Shown here piece by piece: positions 49,090 to 60,227 of a stretch of DNA of 64,000 nucleotides; positions within the stretch are counted from its first letter, which is position 1; each line of letters starts with the position of its first letter. Below the pieces are notes generated by a model. It did not search any database. It saw nothing but the letters and a program-made list of their open reading frames with translations, and was not told the DNA's origin. The stretch is from Sorghum bicolor (Eukaryota > Streptophyta > Magnoliopsida > Poales > Poaceae): positions 17,290,501 to 17,354,500 of the forward strand of contig NC_012870.2 of NCBI RefSeq assembly GCF_000003195.3, given 5' to 3'. A program made the position numbers and the translations under genes.

Positions 49090-49190
49090 GTGGATACCGA
49101 GGTACCCCTAATTCTACTGTTGGACACTTGTCCATTTTTTCTGCGAGGTTGTCGAGCACTTGCTCCTTTTTATTTCCTCGAAATATTCAT
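49090..49190 (-). other. Conserved non-coding block, copy 3 (minus strand)
   Basis: Read on the minus strand it has CGAGGAAATAAAAAGG, GCAAGTGCTCGACAACCTCG, GGACAAGTGTCCAACAGTAG, AATTAGGGGTA and CCACCTGA, in the same order as at 27943-28060 and 60988-61165. Confidence 0.7.
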
Positions 49191-49869
49191 ATTTTTGCAT
49201 AGCCCATGCCTCTAACGCAATAATACTTCAGAAGAGTGAATCTTTCTGAATAAATGTCTTGATCTTAGGAGCATGATAAATCTCTCAACAAGGGTCTAAC
49301 CCGTTTTGAACAAACTCAATACAGAGCAGATAGCTTTTATAATTAATATTTTCAGGTTTTAGCAGGCATATAAAACATTGAGGATGGTAGCTAGAAATTT
49401 TTGAAGATTTTGAAATAAATTCTCCAAGCAACAATGATATCAAGAATAAGATACTCATACTCTACCATCTCACATTCCATAGTGACTTAAGTAAGTTTTC
49501 AGGAAATATCATAGAGTGAGATTGATCATGATTAGAAACATTTTGATCTTGTTAATTTATCATGTCGGAGACAATATTCTGCACAAACCAAGATATATGT
49601 GTATGTGTAAAGTGTGCAAAGTATATACCTGAATCATGGAGTGGTGTGGTCGAAGTGTGTTGGGCATGTCGGGGGATCTCCCCCATACTTGTTTTCTGGT
49701 TACTTGCATAAAAATAAAGTAGAGACACACAAGACATAATAATAATCTTTATTAATCTTGAGGCATTTATTACAACTGATTAATGATGAACTGAAACAAA
49801 TAATAGATTTAAGCTGAATTTAAAGATGAATAACTAAGATATACTGCCTCAAGATCTAATCTAGATAAC

Positions 49870-50499
49870 TTAGCGGCGCTCTAACTCCCTAATCTTCTTA
49901 CTGGCACTAGCAAGATCATGCTTAAGACCTAGTATAATGGTGTTCTGGTTAGAGAGCTGCCTATTGATAGAGTTAACCGAGGACTGGAGCTCTATGATGA
50001 CCTTGTCTAGCCTACGAACGTCTTCATCTACATCTGCTATAGTCTTGCGGCGCTTAGGAGGTGTCTCGAGAGCGTTGAGGGCGTGCTTCGGGGCTGCCTT
50101 TGGAGGGATGAAACGGACTTTGGCTGCTCTAACCCCCTCGAAGTAAGGCCTCTCCTCCTCCATAGTGTAGCGGATGCTACTGATCTCGCCGCTCCGGTTG
50201 GTCTTGACTCCGACGACCCGCTCATTGGGCCTGGGTGGCAGGATCTTCGTGCCGGCTGGCACCTTGACGGTGGCCTCCTTCTTGGCTAACGGTCCCTTGA
50301 GAAGTAGGGGCTGCGGTGGTGCGATGAGAACTGGTTGAGCATGGTAGGATTGGGTGCAGCTACGCTGGTATGATGGCATGGTTGCTAGCTGTCGCTCTGT
50401 GTTGGCTGGGACGAGAGCGTAGGTGTCGGGGTCTTCCTTGGGCTTCTTGTTGAGGTCGAAGGGGACGACTTCCCAATCGTCGTGGAACTCGTCGGCCAT
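49870..50499 (-). CDS. Accessory ORF downstream of pol (env position), 209 aa
   Basis: The ORF is open from an ATG at 50499, about 360 bases after the end of pol and in the same direction. The N-terminal third is acidic and polar (starts MADEFHDDWEVVPFDLNKKP). The middle is Pro-rich and basic. The last 50 residues (from about DEDVRRLDKVIIELQSSVNS) have the heptad look of a coiled coil. I see no signal peptide or membrane segment, so it does not look like an envelope protein. It sits where Athila-group elements carry an extra ORF. A TATA box lies about 90 bases upstream. I do not recognise the family. Confidence 0.6.
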   Translation of the reverse strand: MADEFHDDWEVVPFDLNKKPKEDPDTYALVPANTERQLATMPSYQRSCTQSYHAQPVLIAPPQPLLLKGPLAKKEATVKVPAGTKILPPRPNERVVGVKTNRSGEISSIRYTMEEERPYFEGVRAAKVRFIPPKAAPKHALNALETPPKRRKTIADVDEDVRRLDKVIIELQSSVNSINRQLSNQNTIILGLKHDLASASKKIRELERR

Positions 50500-50585
50500 T
50501 GAAGCAGCGAGGGACTAAGCAAGCTCTAATTGAAGAAGGAGAGAAGGCTTGAATGAATTGGTGTTGAAAGCTGACGCTAGGGGTC

Positions 50586-50770
50586 TATTTATATAGGGGT
50601 CAAAAAGTGCCTCTAGGGTTTGCTCGGGCTACTCCCACCGCCATGCGTGCGAAACAATCCATCCGCGTGATTATTTAGTTTACCATAAATGGGTTTATCG
50701 CGACGAAGGAAATCGGGACTGAGAGGAGGCAGGGGCTGGGCGCCCGCCCTCATCATCAGGGCGCCCACCC
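50586..50770 (-). promoter_or_regulatory. Internal promoter for the accessory ORF
   Basis: On the minus strand a TATATAAATA box (50595-50586) lies about 90 bases before the ATG at 50499. Two GC-palindromes, seen on the plus strand as GGGCGCCCGCCC at 50738-50749 and GGGCGCCCACCC at 50759-50770, lie upstream, 21 bp apart. The same arrangement precedes the TATA box in the LTRs. Confidence 0.6.
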
Positions 50771-50863
50771 TGTGTCTGGCTCCTCTGTGGGCCCGCGTCC
50801 TCGAGCATGCTTCTAGATGCAAAATTTATTCGAAAAATATATACGTGGTCCAGAAATGTCAGA

Positions 50864-53800
50864 TTAGAAAGGTCGGGCTCTAATTCTCCATAGGAAGGAA
50901 AAATGGATCACGTCTATCTCTTCTAATTCTTTATTAGGCTCAAAAAATAATTTAAGACGTTGACCATTTACCTTGAATAACGTACCTTCGTCATTTTGAA
51001 GTGTGATAGCTCTGTGGGATGATGAATTGATTATCTTGAATGGTCCTTCCCATTTACTCCGGAGTTTTCCATGCCCGAAAAGCTTCACCCTGGAATTAAA
51101 AAGTAATACCTTATCTCTGGGTGCGAACTCCTTCTTCTTGATCCTCTTGTCATGCCACCTTTTGACTCTTTCTTTGTAGATCTTCGAATTGTGATATGCT
51201 TTCTCTCGCCATTCTTCCAATTCTAATAGTTGCATTCTTCTGTGATCTCCAGCGACATCTAGGTCCATATTTCATTTCCTTATGGCCCAGTGTACTTTGA
51301 ACTCTAATTCAACAGGTAGGTGGCAAGTCTTCCCGTACACCAATTGGTATGGGGACATTCCAATTGGGGTCTTGTATGCTGTCCGGTATGCCCAGAGTGC
51401 ATCAGGTAACTTGTCCTTCCATGTCGTTCCTATCTCATTGACTGTTTTCTGAAGAATATTCTTGATTTGCTTGTTGGAAGTCTCTGCTTGGCCACTTGTC
51501 TAAGGATGGTAGGGAGTAGCAACGTTGTGACGGATTCCATGTTTCGATAGATAGTGCTTGAAGCATTTGTCGATGAAGTGTGCTCCTCCATCACTTATCA
51601 CTACTCTAGGGACTCCAAATCTTGGAAATATAACTTCTTCAAACATCCTCTTTGAACTGATGTTGTTGGCGTGTTTGCAAGGTAGTGCCTCTACCCACTT
51701 GGAGACATAGTCAACTGCCACCAAGATGAACTCACACTTCTTTGATGGGGGAAATGGACCCATGTAATCTATTCCCCAGACATCAAAGAGCTCAATCTGA
51801 AGGTTGTTGGTGAGTGGCATGGCATCCCTTGTGTTTATATTTCCGTGCCTTTGACATGGCCCACATCTTCTGATATATTGCTTTGTGTCTTCATACATTG
51901 TAGGCCAGTAGAATCCATACTGCCAAATCTTTGAATGTGTACGAAATGCTCCATAATGACCTCCATATGGTGATGAATGACATCTATCAATGATCTTCCA
52001 TCCTTCCTCGGTGGTCACACATCTCCTGAGTAAGCCATCAGAGCATACTCGGAAGAGGTATGGTTCATCCCATATATGTGAACGACTTTCTTGAATAAGC
52101 TTCTTCTTGTTTGCTCCTGGTGGTACATACCCTGAAACCATAAAATTAACAATATCTGCATACCAGGGGTCAGACCTGTTAATCCGGTAGAGCATGTCGT
52201 CCTGGAGTGAATCATTGATGGGGGTTTCCTGTGGATTCTTAAAATCCATTCTAGACAAGTGATCAGCAACAGAATTTTCTACTCCCTTTTTATCTTTTAT
52301 TTCCAAGTCAAATTCATGAAGTAATAAGATCCATCTAACCAAGCGAGGTTTAGCACCTTTTTTAGTGAGCAGATATTTTAGTGCAGCATGATCAGTGTAA
52401 GCAATTATTTTAGCTCCAACTAAATAAGATCTAAATTTATCAATGGCAAAGACAACGGCCAGAAGCTCTTTTTCAGTGGATGCATAATTAAGTTGAGCTC
52501 CTGTCAAAGTTTTACTAGCATAAGCAATTGCATGATGCTTCTTATTTTTAGTTTGTCCCAAAACTGCCCCCACAGCATAATCACTAGCATCACACATAAT
52601 TTCAAAAGGCAACGACCAATCAGGGGGTTGAATGATTGGTGCAGAGATGAGTGCATTCTTTAATAAATTGAAAGATGTTAGGCATGCATCATCAAATTCA
52701 AAAGGAGCATCCTTGGCTAGCAAAAGAGTAAGTGGTCTAGCAATAAATGAAAAATCTTTTATGAATCTGCGATAAAAACCAGCATGGCCAAGAAAGCTTC
52801 GAATTCCTTTTATATTCACAGGTGGAGGTAGTTGTTCAATTACTTCAATTTTAGCTTTGTCTACCTCAATACCTCTTTCAGACACTAGGTGTCCCAGCAC
52901 TATTCCTTCCCTAACCATAAAATGACATTTTTCCCAATTGAGGACTAAGTGCTTTTCTTCACATCTTTGCAAAACCTTGTCTAAGTTTTCAAGACAACTA
53001 TCGAAAGTTTTTCCATATACAGAGAAATCATCCATGAAAACTTCCATAATCTCTTCAATCATATCAGAAAATATAGACATCATGCATCTTTGAAAAGAAG
53101 CTGGTGCATTACATAACCCAAAAGACATTCTACGGTAAGCATAAGTTCCGTATGGGCATGTAAAAGTGGTTTTGCTTTGATCATCGGGATGGATCGGGAT
53201 CTGGTGATACCCTAAATATCCATCTAAGAAACAGAAGAACGAATAGTTTGCTAATCGCTCTAGCATCTCATCTATGAAAGGTAAAGGAAAATGATCCTTT
53301 TTCGTGGCTTTGTTCAGTTTTCTATAGTCTATGCACATCCGCCACCCTGTGACGGTGCGTTGTGGGATTAGCTCGTTCTTCTCATTCGTGACGACAGTCA
53401 TGCCTCCCTTTTTTGGCACAACTTGAACTGGGCTCACCCACTCACTGTGCGGCACAGGATATATAATCCCTGCATGCAGCAACTTTATAACTTCCTTTTT
53501 AACTACCTCTCTCATCGCGTTGTTAAGTCTACGTTGGGGCTCTCGAGAAGGTGAAACAGAAGGATCTGTCGGAATACGATGGGTACAGATCATAGGACTG
53601 ATTCCTGTAAGATCTTGGAGTGAGTAGCCAAAAACTGAGTGATGTTTCTCAAGAATGGTCATCAATCGCAGAGTTTGCTCCTGAGTGAGTTTATCACTAA
53701 TGATCACAGGAAACTCTGGATTATTGTTTAGGAAAGCATAGATAAGACCGGTTGGTAAAGTTTTAAGCTCTATGGGAGGTCTAGGTGTTTCTGTAAACTC

Positions 53801-53968
53801 GTCTAAGGGTTCAGATTCAGAAGGTTCGGCCTCTTCTTCTATGAAGAAAGGAGCTTCTTCTTCTAAGTCTGGTTCATCTAAAAGCTCTAGAGATGCAGCC
53901 TTTACCTCCTCCACAGGATCGGGCAAAAGATATGACTCGGTCTTATTATTTAAGGAGTGAGAAATCAT
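50864..53968 (-). pseudogene. pol of the Athila-like element: RT, RNase H, integrase, with two stops
   Basis: The frame is open from 53968 to 51501 (822 codons) and continues after stops at 51498-51500 (TAG) and 51272-51274 (TGA) to 50864. [13 protein letters not shown], the fingers/palm text, and the catalytic box as FMDD (near residue 315). RNase [32 protein letters not shown] and [11 protein letters not shown] supply the acidic residues. Integrase: HHCC zinc finger ([10 protein letters not shown]...CGPCQRHG), then D in WGIDYMGPF and D in [10 protein letters not shown]. The first stop falls just before the segment with the third catalytic Glu. The tail after the second stop has the GPF-type module (KWEGPFKI) and no chromodomain. 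The family makes cDNA in the particle and integrates it. This copy cannot make full integrase. Confidence 0.92.
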
Positions 53969-55484
53969 TGTTGACGGTCCTTAAGTACTAAAATTAATAA
54001 TCAAATAAACATGAAAAAGGATCAATATGAAACAAACATCTAGAATTAGGGTTTTATCTGACAGAATTCCACGACCTTTGGTGTTTATCTATTTCTACAG
54101 GGGGTTATCAGAGAATATGGAGAGAAGGCCCACATATCATGTTTACAACGAGATAATTACGTGCCGCGCAATTTTCCTCAATCTAGAAGAGTCCAGAAGC
54201 CACAGGAACGAACGAGAGCACGATCGGGCTCGGGGGCAGGGCGGCCGCCCACCCCCCTTGGGCGCCCGCCCAGGGTTGGAACCCAATCGGGAGTCTGCTT
54301 CGGGACTACACTCCACCGACCTAAAGGATCAATCTAAACCACACAAGCAATGTCGGTTTGATCTGACGGCCCACATTCACTTGAAAAGACTATATAACCA
54401 AGGCCTACCCCCCTGGAGGAGGGGAGAAGAGAAGAAATCATTATTCAGAGGTAGCCATCAAAGTTAGGGTTTAGAGCTTCTTTCCCACAGAGAATTAGAA
54501 ATAGCTACTCCCAAATCCTTCAAGTTTAGAGGTTTGATTAGATAGCAATTAGAGAAGTAGAGCACTACGCTCTGTATTCGGATCTTCGGTAATAAAGATT
54601 GGTATTATTCATATCTTTCTCTAATTCTTTGTTCTAATTGCATTATGTCCCTAATTATTATGTTCTTAGTTTGCTCTAGTTCTATATTTGATATAGTTCT
54701 AATTGATAATGAGTTTATGTATAAGTTTGCAAAGCGCTTAGCTCTTGACGCGAGGGAGTTAGGTGATAGATCACATGTGAGCGTGGTGCTTAGATGTTAT
54801 TTATCTGCAAATGTATTCTATTGGCCGAGTCGTGTGGTAGTTCGCGATAGTGACAGCTTCGTTGATTCTTATATAGTCCACCCTCCGTTGATAGGACAGG
54901 CAGAACCGGTATAGTGGAGTAAGTCATGCGATGCTCTGATTTACTTTATCAATGTTCCTTATACATGAATGAAGAGTCTTTTATGCTATATATGATCTTG
55001 TAGATAACTAGAGTAGATTATGACTTAGTAGTTAGTAGATAACTTAGAATCCATTCTCTAGCTAATCCGACATCACCTACATATTTGAGGAGTAGTCTAT
55101 TTTCTAATCGCTGTGTTATTTACCCCTTGAACTTATAATTCATTATCATTATCTTTATGGTTTACCCCCTGCTAAAGTAAGTGACTGTGTGACGAGTTTC
55201 TCATTAGTAATCATGTTCTTGCAAGTTTATCTCTAGTCTATGCCTTGATAGATTTTGCCCCTTACTTTAATTTCATCCCTTGTCTTCTCGAGCAAAATTA
55301 TAAATAACGATACCTGGAATACTTATCCTGGTGAAATGCTACAATGAGGTGTTTTATCTATGTGCTTGCGGATAGAATAGATTATTTTCTAGAGAGCCTT
55401 TACATTTATAAATACCTTTGTACACTCTGGCACCATGCTGGGGATGACAACCTAGTATCTAAGTGGTGTTAGCTAGTGTCAACA
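53969..55484 (+). repeat. 5' LTR of the young Athila-like element
   Basis: It starts TGTTGACGGTCC and ends GTGTCAACA. Promoter parts: GC-palindromes GGGCGGCCGCCC at 54239 and GGGCGCCCGCCC at 54260, CCAAT at 54283-54287, TATATAA at 54391-54397. The 146-codon ORF at 54027 and the 89-codon ORF at 54645 repeat in the 3' LTR and are not genes. Confidence 0.95.
54239..54397 (+). promoter_or_regulatory. LTR promoter with 21-bp-spaced GC-palindromes
   Basis: Box starts are 54239 and 54260. CCAAT and TATATAA follow in the order and roughly the spacing seen at 22212-22370. The 3' LTR copy has boxes at 62043 and 62064 and TATA at about 62195. Confidence 0.75.
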
Positions 55485-55492
55485 AGCATTTC

Positions 55493-55510
55493 TGGCGCCG
55501 TTGCCGGGGA
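55493..55510 (+). other. Primer-binding site, tRNA-Asp type, perfect
   Basis: TGGCGCCGTTGCCGGGGA lies eight bases after the 5' LTR and is the standard Athila-group site. Confidence 0.9.
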
Positions 55511-55821
55511 GTCTCATGAATAAGTCATAAAGGGGAACAAAAGGGTAATATATAGGAACGGTAAGGAAAGTCAGGAAATCAGTCAAGGTTATTCATATAA
55601 AATATTAGACTAGACTATAGAGAAATAATTGCATAAAAACAGCTACTAAGTGAGAAATCATAACAAGGCACCTCTGCTTTGGCAGGTTCACCCTGTGTGT
55701 TTTTCTATGTTTATATTTTTATACAGGGTATATCAGGATTGACTTTGGGTACATTCAACTCTTCATCATCAGAACCAAAGCAATCAAGAGAAAAAGAAGC
55801 TAGCTACCAATTGCTGAAGCT

Positions 55822-57775
55822 ATGGCACAGAAGACCCTACAAGAATTCTCTGCTCCAAGCCTTGAGAACATTCCAATTGGTCCAAGATTTGCAGTAGAAG
55901 AAGGAGTACCCGAGTTTGAGCTCAAGTCAAGCCTCATCAATTTGGTGCAAGCTACACAATTCAGTGGAAAGGCACATGAAGATGCTAGTGCACACTTGCA
56001 GAATTTCTTAGAGATTGGGAGCATAATCCACATCAACGGAGTTGACAAAGACGTCATACTGCTTCGCCTTTTTCCATTCTCACTAGAAGGGAAAGCGAGG
56101 AAGTGGTTCTACACTCATCAAGATAACATCAACAACTGGACGAACTTGTCAGATGCCTTTCTATCAAAGTTTTTCCCTATAGGCAAAACAACTGCCTTAA
56201 GAGGAAATATTGTCAGTTTTCAACAGCAGAAGACAGAAGCCATTTTAGAAGCATGGGAGCGTTTTCAAGGATACATATCAGATTGTCCTCACCATGGAAT
56301 GGCCACATGGTTACTTATGTAGACCTTCTACCATGGATTAACCCAGAAGGCTCGTGAGTGCCTAGATGCATCTGCTAAAGGATCATTTTTGGAGCTTACA
56401 ATTGAAAAAGCAGAGATACTTTTGGATAAGATAGCAGAAAATCAAAGCTGGTTCCAAGATAAAGCTCAACAATGTCATCAAACTGAAGAAATACCAGAAG
56501 AAGTAAATGCATTATCAACTAAGATGGAAAAATTGCTCCATTGGATTGACCAGAGGGCCAAGTTCAAAGAAGATCAAAGGGCCATTGAGACAGCATACAA
56601 ATATCAACCAACTTCGAGTCAACCCAATCGCAAAGGTATGAATTCAGGTAATACTGTCAAGCAACTTTCATTAAAAGAGATAATTGCTCAACAAACCAAA
56701 ATTAATGATGAAGTTAAACAAAGGCTAGATACAAATGAATCATCTCTAAAAGATATACACAATAAAATGGATTTTCTACTAACTGCCTTTGATGAGCAAA
56801 ACACTCTTAATAAAAGGGTAGAGCTTAAATTAATAAAGATAGCTGCTACACTGCCTGTTGCTACTAACATTGAGCAGGTAAAGAATATAACTACTAGAGG
56901 AGGCAAAGCCACCAGAGATCCTCCATACCCAAAAGAGAAACAAAGAACATCAGCACCAGTGCAACCAGCAGTGATAGAAGAAGAAAGCCCAGTTGAAGCA
57001 GAAGATCTGCTACAACCACCAAGAACTGGAGAAATGAGGAAAGATTTTTACGACACCAACTATTTGCCATTTCCCAGGAGAAACAGAGGACTGCAGTCGG
57101 ATGAGCAGTTTGGTAAGTTTGTAGAGGTAATTCAGAAATTATACGTCAACATACCTGTGCTCGATGCCATACAGGTACCTACATATGCAAAGTACATCAG
57201 AGATATTCTTAACAAGAAGAGACCACTGCCCACCACTGAGGTTATCAAGCTGACAGAAGAATGTAGTGCGGCCATTCTCAACAAGCCACCAAGGAAGAAG
57301 GAAGATCCAGGATGCCCCACTATTGACTGCTCGATCGGAAACCAACACTTCAACAATGCACTTTGTGATCTCGGAGCAAGTGTCAGTGTGATGCCAGCAT
57401 CAGTCTACAAAAAGCTTGAGCATGCGACCCTAGAACCAACATCAATGTGCCTACAACTAGCGGATCAATCGGTTCGACACCCGTTGGGCATCGCCGAGAA
57501 CATTCCAGTCAAGATCAGAGATTTTCTGGTGCCAGTAGATTTCATAGTACTGGACATGAGTCCTGACTCAAAAGTGTCCATCATCCTTGGAAGGCCATTT
57601 CTGAGCACTGCCAATGCCCACATTGATGTCGGAAAAAGGAGAAATCAAGTTCAACATAAACGGTCAAGAAGAACACTTCACATTCAAACCCAGACCAGAG
57701 AGAGACTCTACAGTGAAGGAAGTTCATGAAGAACCACTGGAGACACCATCTCCGGAGGAAGGTAACTCAGAAGAT
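55822..57775 (+). pseudogene. gag-protease of the young Athila-like element, one stop and one frameshift
   Basis: One frame runs from ATG 55822 to 57729 with a single TAG at 56320-56322. The gag core (VILLRLFPFSLEGKARKWFY, then LEAWERF) precedes the stop, and the capsid C-terminal part (GLTQKARECLDAS) follows it. A coiled-coil, Lys-rich stretch leads into an aspartic protease of retropepsin type, with active site CDLGASVSVMP (DLGA for the usual DTGA) near 57367-57400 and flap/C-terminal text SIILGRPFLSTANA. In an A-run near 57634-57639 one extra A shifts the frame, so the ORF ends at 57729 rather than in the neighbouring frame, which stays open to about 57775. The protein would build particles and process gag. 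No zinc knuckle is seen. Confidence 0.85.
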
Positions 57776-58283
57776 TAAAAGATTTGGAGGTCCAGCTTGG
57801 GGGACCTAAAAATCCCAAACCCTCACCGGGAGGTAAATCGATATTTATCCGCATTATTAATTTTCTCATGTTTAAATTCTTGCATAATTAATTCTTGCAT
57901 TAGTCATATATATATTCATAACATTAGTATAATAATCAAAAGCCCCATATAAATAATATTCATGGTGTGTAACAACCCATATTTATTAATTATTGTGGAG
58001 GCACAAAAATATCTTCCATTATCATTTTAATTTTCAATTCTCATAGATTTTTCTTGCATTATATTTAATAGTAACCTTCTAGAAGCATGACCCACACTCC
58101 TTGGGTCCCACATGTCATACACCACACCTCACATACATCCCATCACATAATTTCATCCATCAATATGTTTCCACTCACCAGACATCTTTCCACCATCCAA
58201 CAACCACCACACAATATTATTCTGCGTGAGATCAAAGCAAGGAAGCAAGTGGAGGAGGCACACCCAGGATGGACACCAGGAGT
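57776..58283 (+). other. Non-coding spacer between gag-protease and the internal promoter
   Basis: It contains a CTTGGGGGACC motif near 57797, resembling a polypurine tract, and AT-rich sequence. A full element would have pol at or after this point. None is present and no pol debris is recognisable. Confidence 0.6.
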
Positions 58284-58670
58284 GGGCGCCCGCCCACCTA
58301 CCAAGGGCGCCCGCCCTGCTCCCTCTTCCACCTATAAATAGCCACCTTCTACCTCCATCCTCTCCACACAAGCACTCTAGAAAACCACACAAGTATCAGT
58401 TTCCAGAAAGAGCTCTTGTAGTGAAGAGAGAAGAGAGTAGAGAGAAAGAGAAGAGTGGGAAAGAAGTTGATAGAGAGTGAGTATCACCTAGCAAGAAGTG
58501 ATCCCGCTGTCTAAGTGGAAGTAAAAGTTGTTTAGGGGGAGGCTCTACCAAAATAGAAACTTGTCTTGAATGATTAACCCCTGGACTACTGATATTCCGG
58601 ACAGCTGACCACTAACATTTTCTCTCACAATTTTCCACTAGTTGTGTTTTTGTCAACTTTTGTTTGCAGG
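58284..58670 (+). promoter_or_regulatory. Internal promoter and probable spliced leader of the env-position ORF
   Basis: GC-palindromes GGGCGCCCGCCC start at 58284 and 58305 (21 bp apart), followed by CTATAAATAG at 58332-58341 and a purine-rich leader. A strong donor GTGAGT at 58477 and acceptor TTTGTTTGCAG ending at 58669 would remove a 193-base intron. Translation would start at ATG 58671, two bases into the second exon. Confidence 0.65.
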
Positions 58671-60227
58671 ATGTTTAAGAAGGTGAAGAATGCAGGAAAG
58701 GCTCTCAAGAACATTGGTACAAGGAGTTCAGCCCGACACTCCTCACAGCCATCAGAGATGAGCGTCGACCCGACACCCACACAAGCTCCATCATCTTCAT
58801 CAGGTCAGCAAGTTAAGGTCCTTCTCAAGATAGGAGACCTTGGACTGAAGACCCGAAGGGAGAAAGAAGTATATCAGCAACTGAAGAACAAAGATTTCAT
58901 TCACACCCCTACTCTTGATCCAATCTTACTACAAGAAATAGGTATGGACACTGAATTTGACTTAATTTTCCACATGTTAGGTTGGACAAATTTTTGGAAC
59001 ATAACCGAGCTGGGTTTTCGTCTTCTCACCCTCAAATTTCTTTGCACTTTACAATACTATGAGGGGGGAATTGTTTTTCGGATGTTCAAACAGGAAATTA
59101 TGTTGTCTTGGAGAGAGCTGAGCGACCATCTTGGTTTCTCTTCAAGATGCATCCTGAACATTGACTCCGATTTACCCAATTTTGAGAGACACCAGTTTTG
59201 GAGAGAAATATCTAGAGATAATTTTTATAGTCAAGCCCGAACCAGTGACATGGAACACCCCACTCTTAGGATGTTCCACAAATGGCTTGGGTACAATCTT
59301 TTCTATCGCGATGATATTAGGAAAGTAAGAGTAGGAGATTTACAACTTTTATATGCTGCCTTTAATAAAGTACCCACTTCACCTGTTACACTATTAGTTT
59401 CTCATTGGCTTAGTGTACCTAGTCTTCAGGGACCAGTAGGATGTACTTCACTTATCACTCGTCTAGCCTTTAATCTTCACTTACTAGAAAACTCATCGTT
59501 GGATTTCATAGAGGAATTAAGAATTTACCATGGCTATGACACATTTAGACAAGCTCGGATGTTAAAGAAAGAGGGAAATGTAATGTATATGCTATATGAT
59601 GATAAAGGCAAGATTCGGTTACCTAACCCGAACCTTGGCCTCTACGTTGTTCAAAATCTTTTGATTGAGATTGCAGCAACACCAGTGAACCAGAGAGCTC
59701 CACAGCGAGTGGCATATGAAAGGATGACCACCCATCGAGAACGCACCTGGTATGGAGCTGACCTTGGACCAGAAGAAGCAGTGCACCTGCATTATTGCGA
59801 TTACAACCCTCGAGTCCTTCGAGACCCATGGGTTCGTCATGCGCAACCACAAGAGCCAACAGAGGAGACATGGCCGGAGGGCCAAGATCACCAGTGGACA
59901 AACCCGCCTTTTCATACGGGCAGGTACTCCACTGATCCATATGGAGCTTCAGGATCCAGACCTCCGCCCCAATTTGATGCAGGACGATACTCCGACGCCT
60001 CCTACGCTTTTACGAATGACTACTATAAAGAGGCCGGTGCTTTCTTCACTCATACCGACAACACCCTCCTCGACATCCAAAACACGCAAGCAGAACATGG
60101 AAGACTCCTGGAAGAGCAACAAAAATGGAACCAGGACCATGCCGCTGTAGTACAAGAGCTGAGACAAGATACAACAACAATGAACGACAACATCACAACC
60201 ATGATGCGGTTCTGGAACATTGGGTAA
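58671..60227 (+). CDS. Env-position ORF, 518 aa, ATHILA ORF-1-like
   Basis: The frame is intact from ATG 58671, directly after a good splice acceptor, to TAA 60225-60227. The N terminus is basic and Ser-rich (MFKKVKNAGKALKNIGTRSS). Residues of about 70-350 resemble the plant ATHILA ORF-1 family by pattern, for example TLKFLCTLQYYEGGIVFRMF and LSWRELSDHLGF. The C-terminal third is Pro/Tyr/Gln-rich, with a probable coiled coil at the end (from about LLDIQNTQAEHGRLLEEQQK). I see no signal peptide or clear membrane segment, so an envelope role is doubtful. It has its own promoter signals. Its undamaged state, next to a gag with a stop and a frameshift, hints at recent selection or recent acquisition. 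Function is unknown. Confidence 0.8.
   Translation: MFKKVKNAGKALKNIGTRSSARHSSQPSEMSVDPTPTQAPSSSSGQQVKVLLKIGDLGLKTRREKEVYQQLKNKDFIHTPTLDPILLQEIGMDTEFDLIFHMLGWTNFWNITELGFRLLTLKFLCTLQYYEGGIVFRMFKQEIMLSWRELSDHLGFSSRCILNIDSDLPNFERHQFWREISRDNFYSQARTSDMEHPTLRMFHKWLGYNLFYRDDIRKVRVGDLQLLYAAFNKVPTSPVTLLVSHWLSVPSLQGPVGCTSLITRLAFNLHLLENSSLDFIEELRIYHGYDTFRQARMLKKEGNVMYMLYDDKGKIRLPNPNLGLYVVQNLLIEIAATPVNQRAPQRVAYERMTTHRERTWYGADLGPEEAVHLHYCDYNPRVLRDPWVRHAQPQEPTEETWPEGQDHQWTNPPFHTGRYSTDPYGASGSRPPPQFDAGRYSDASYAFTNDYYKEAGAFFTHTDNTLLDIQNTQAEHGRLLEEQQKWNQDHAAVVQELRQDTTTMNDNITTMMRFWNIG

Noticed and set aside
49870..60227. Envelope proteins in the env-position ORFs
   Set aside because: Neither ORF shows a signal peptide, a clear membrane anchor or a cysteine-rich ectodomain, so I describe position only.
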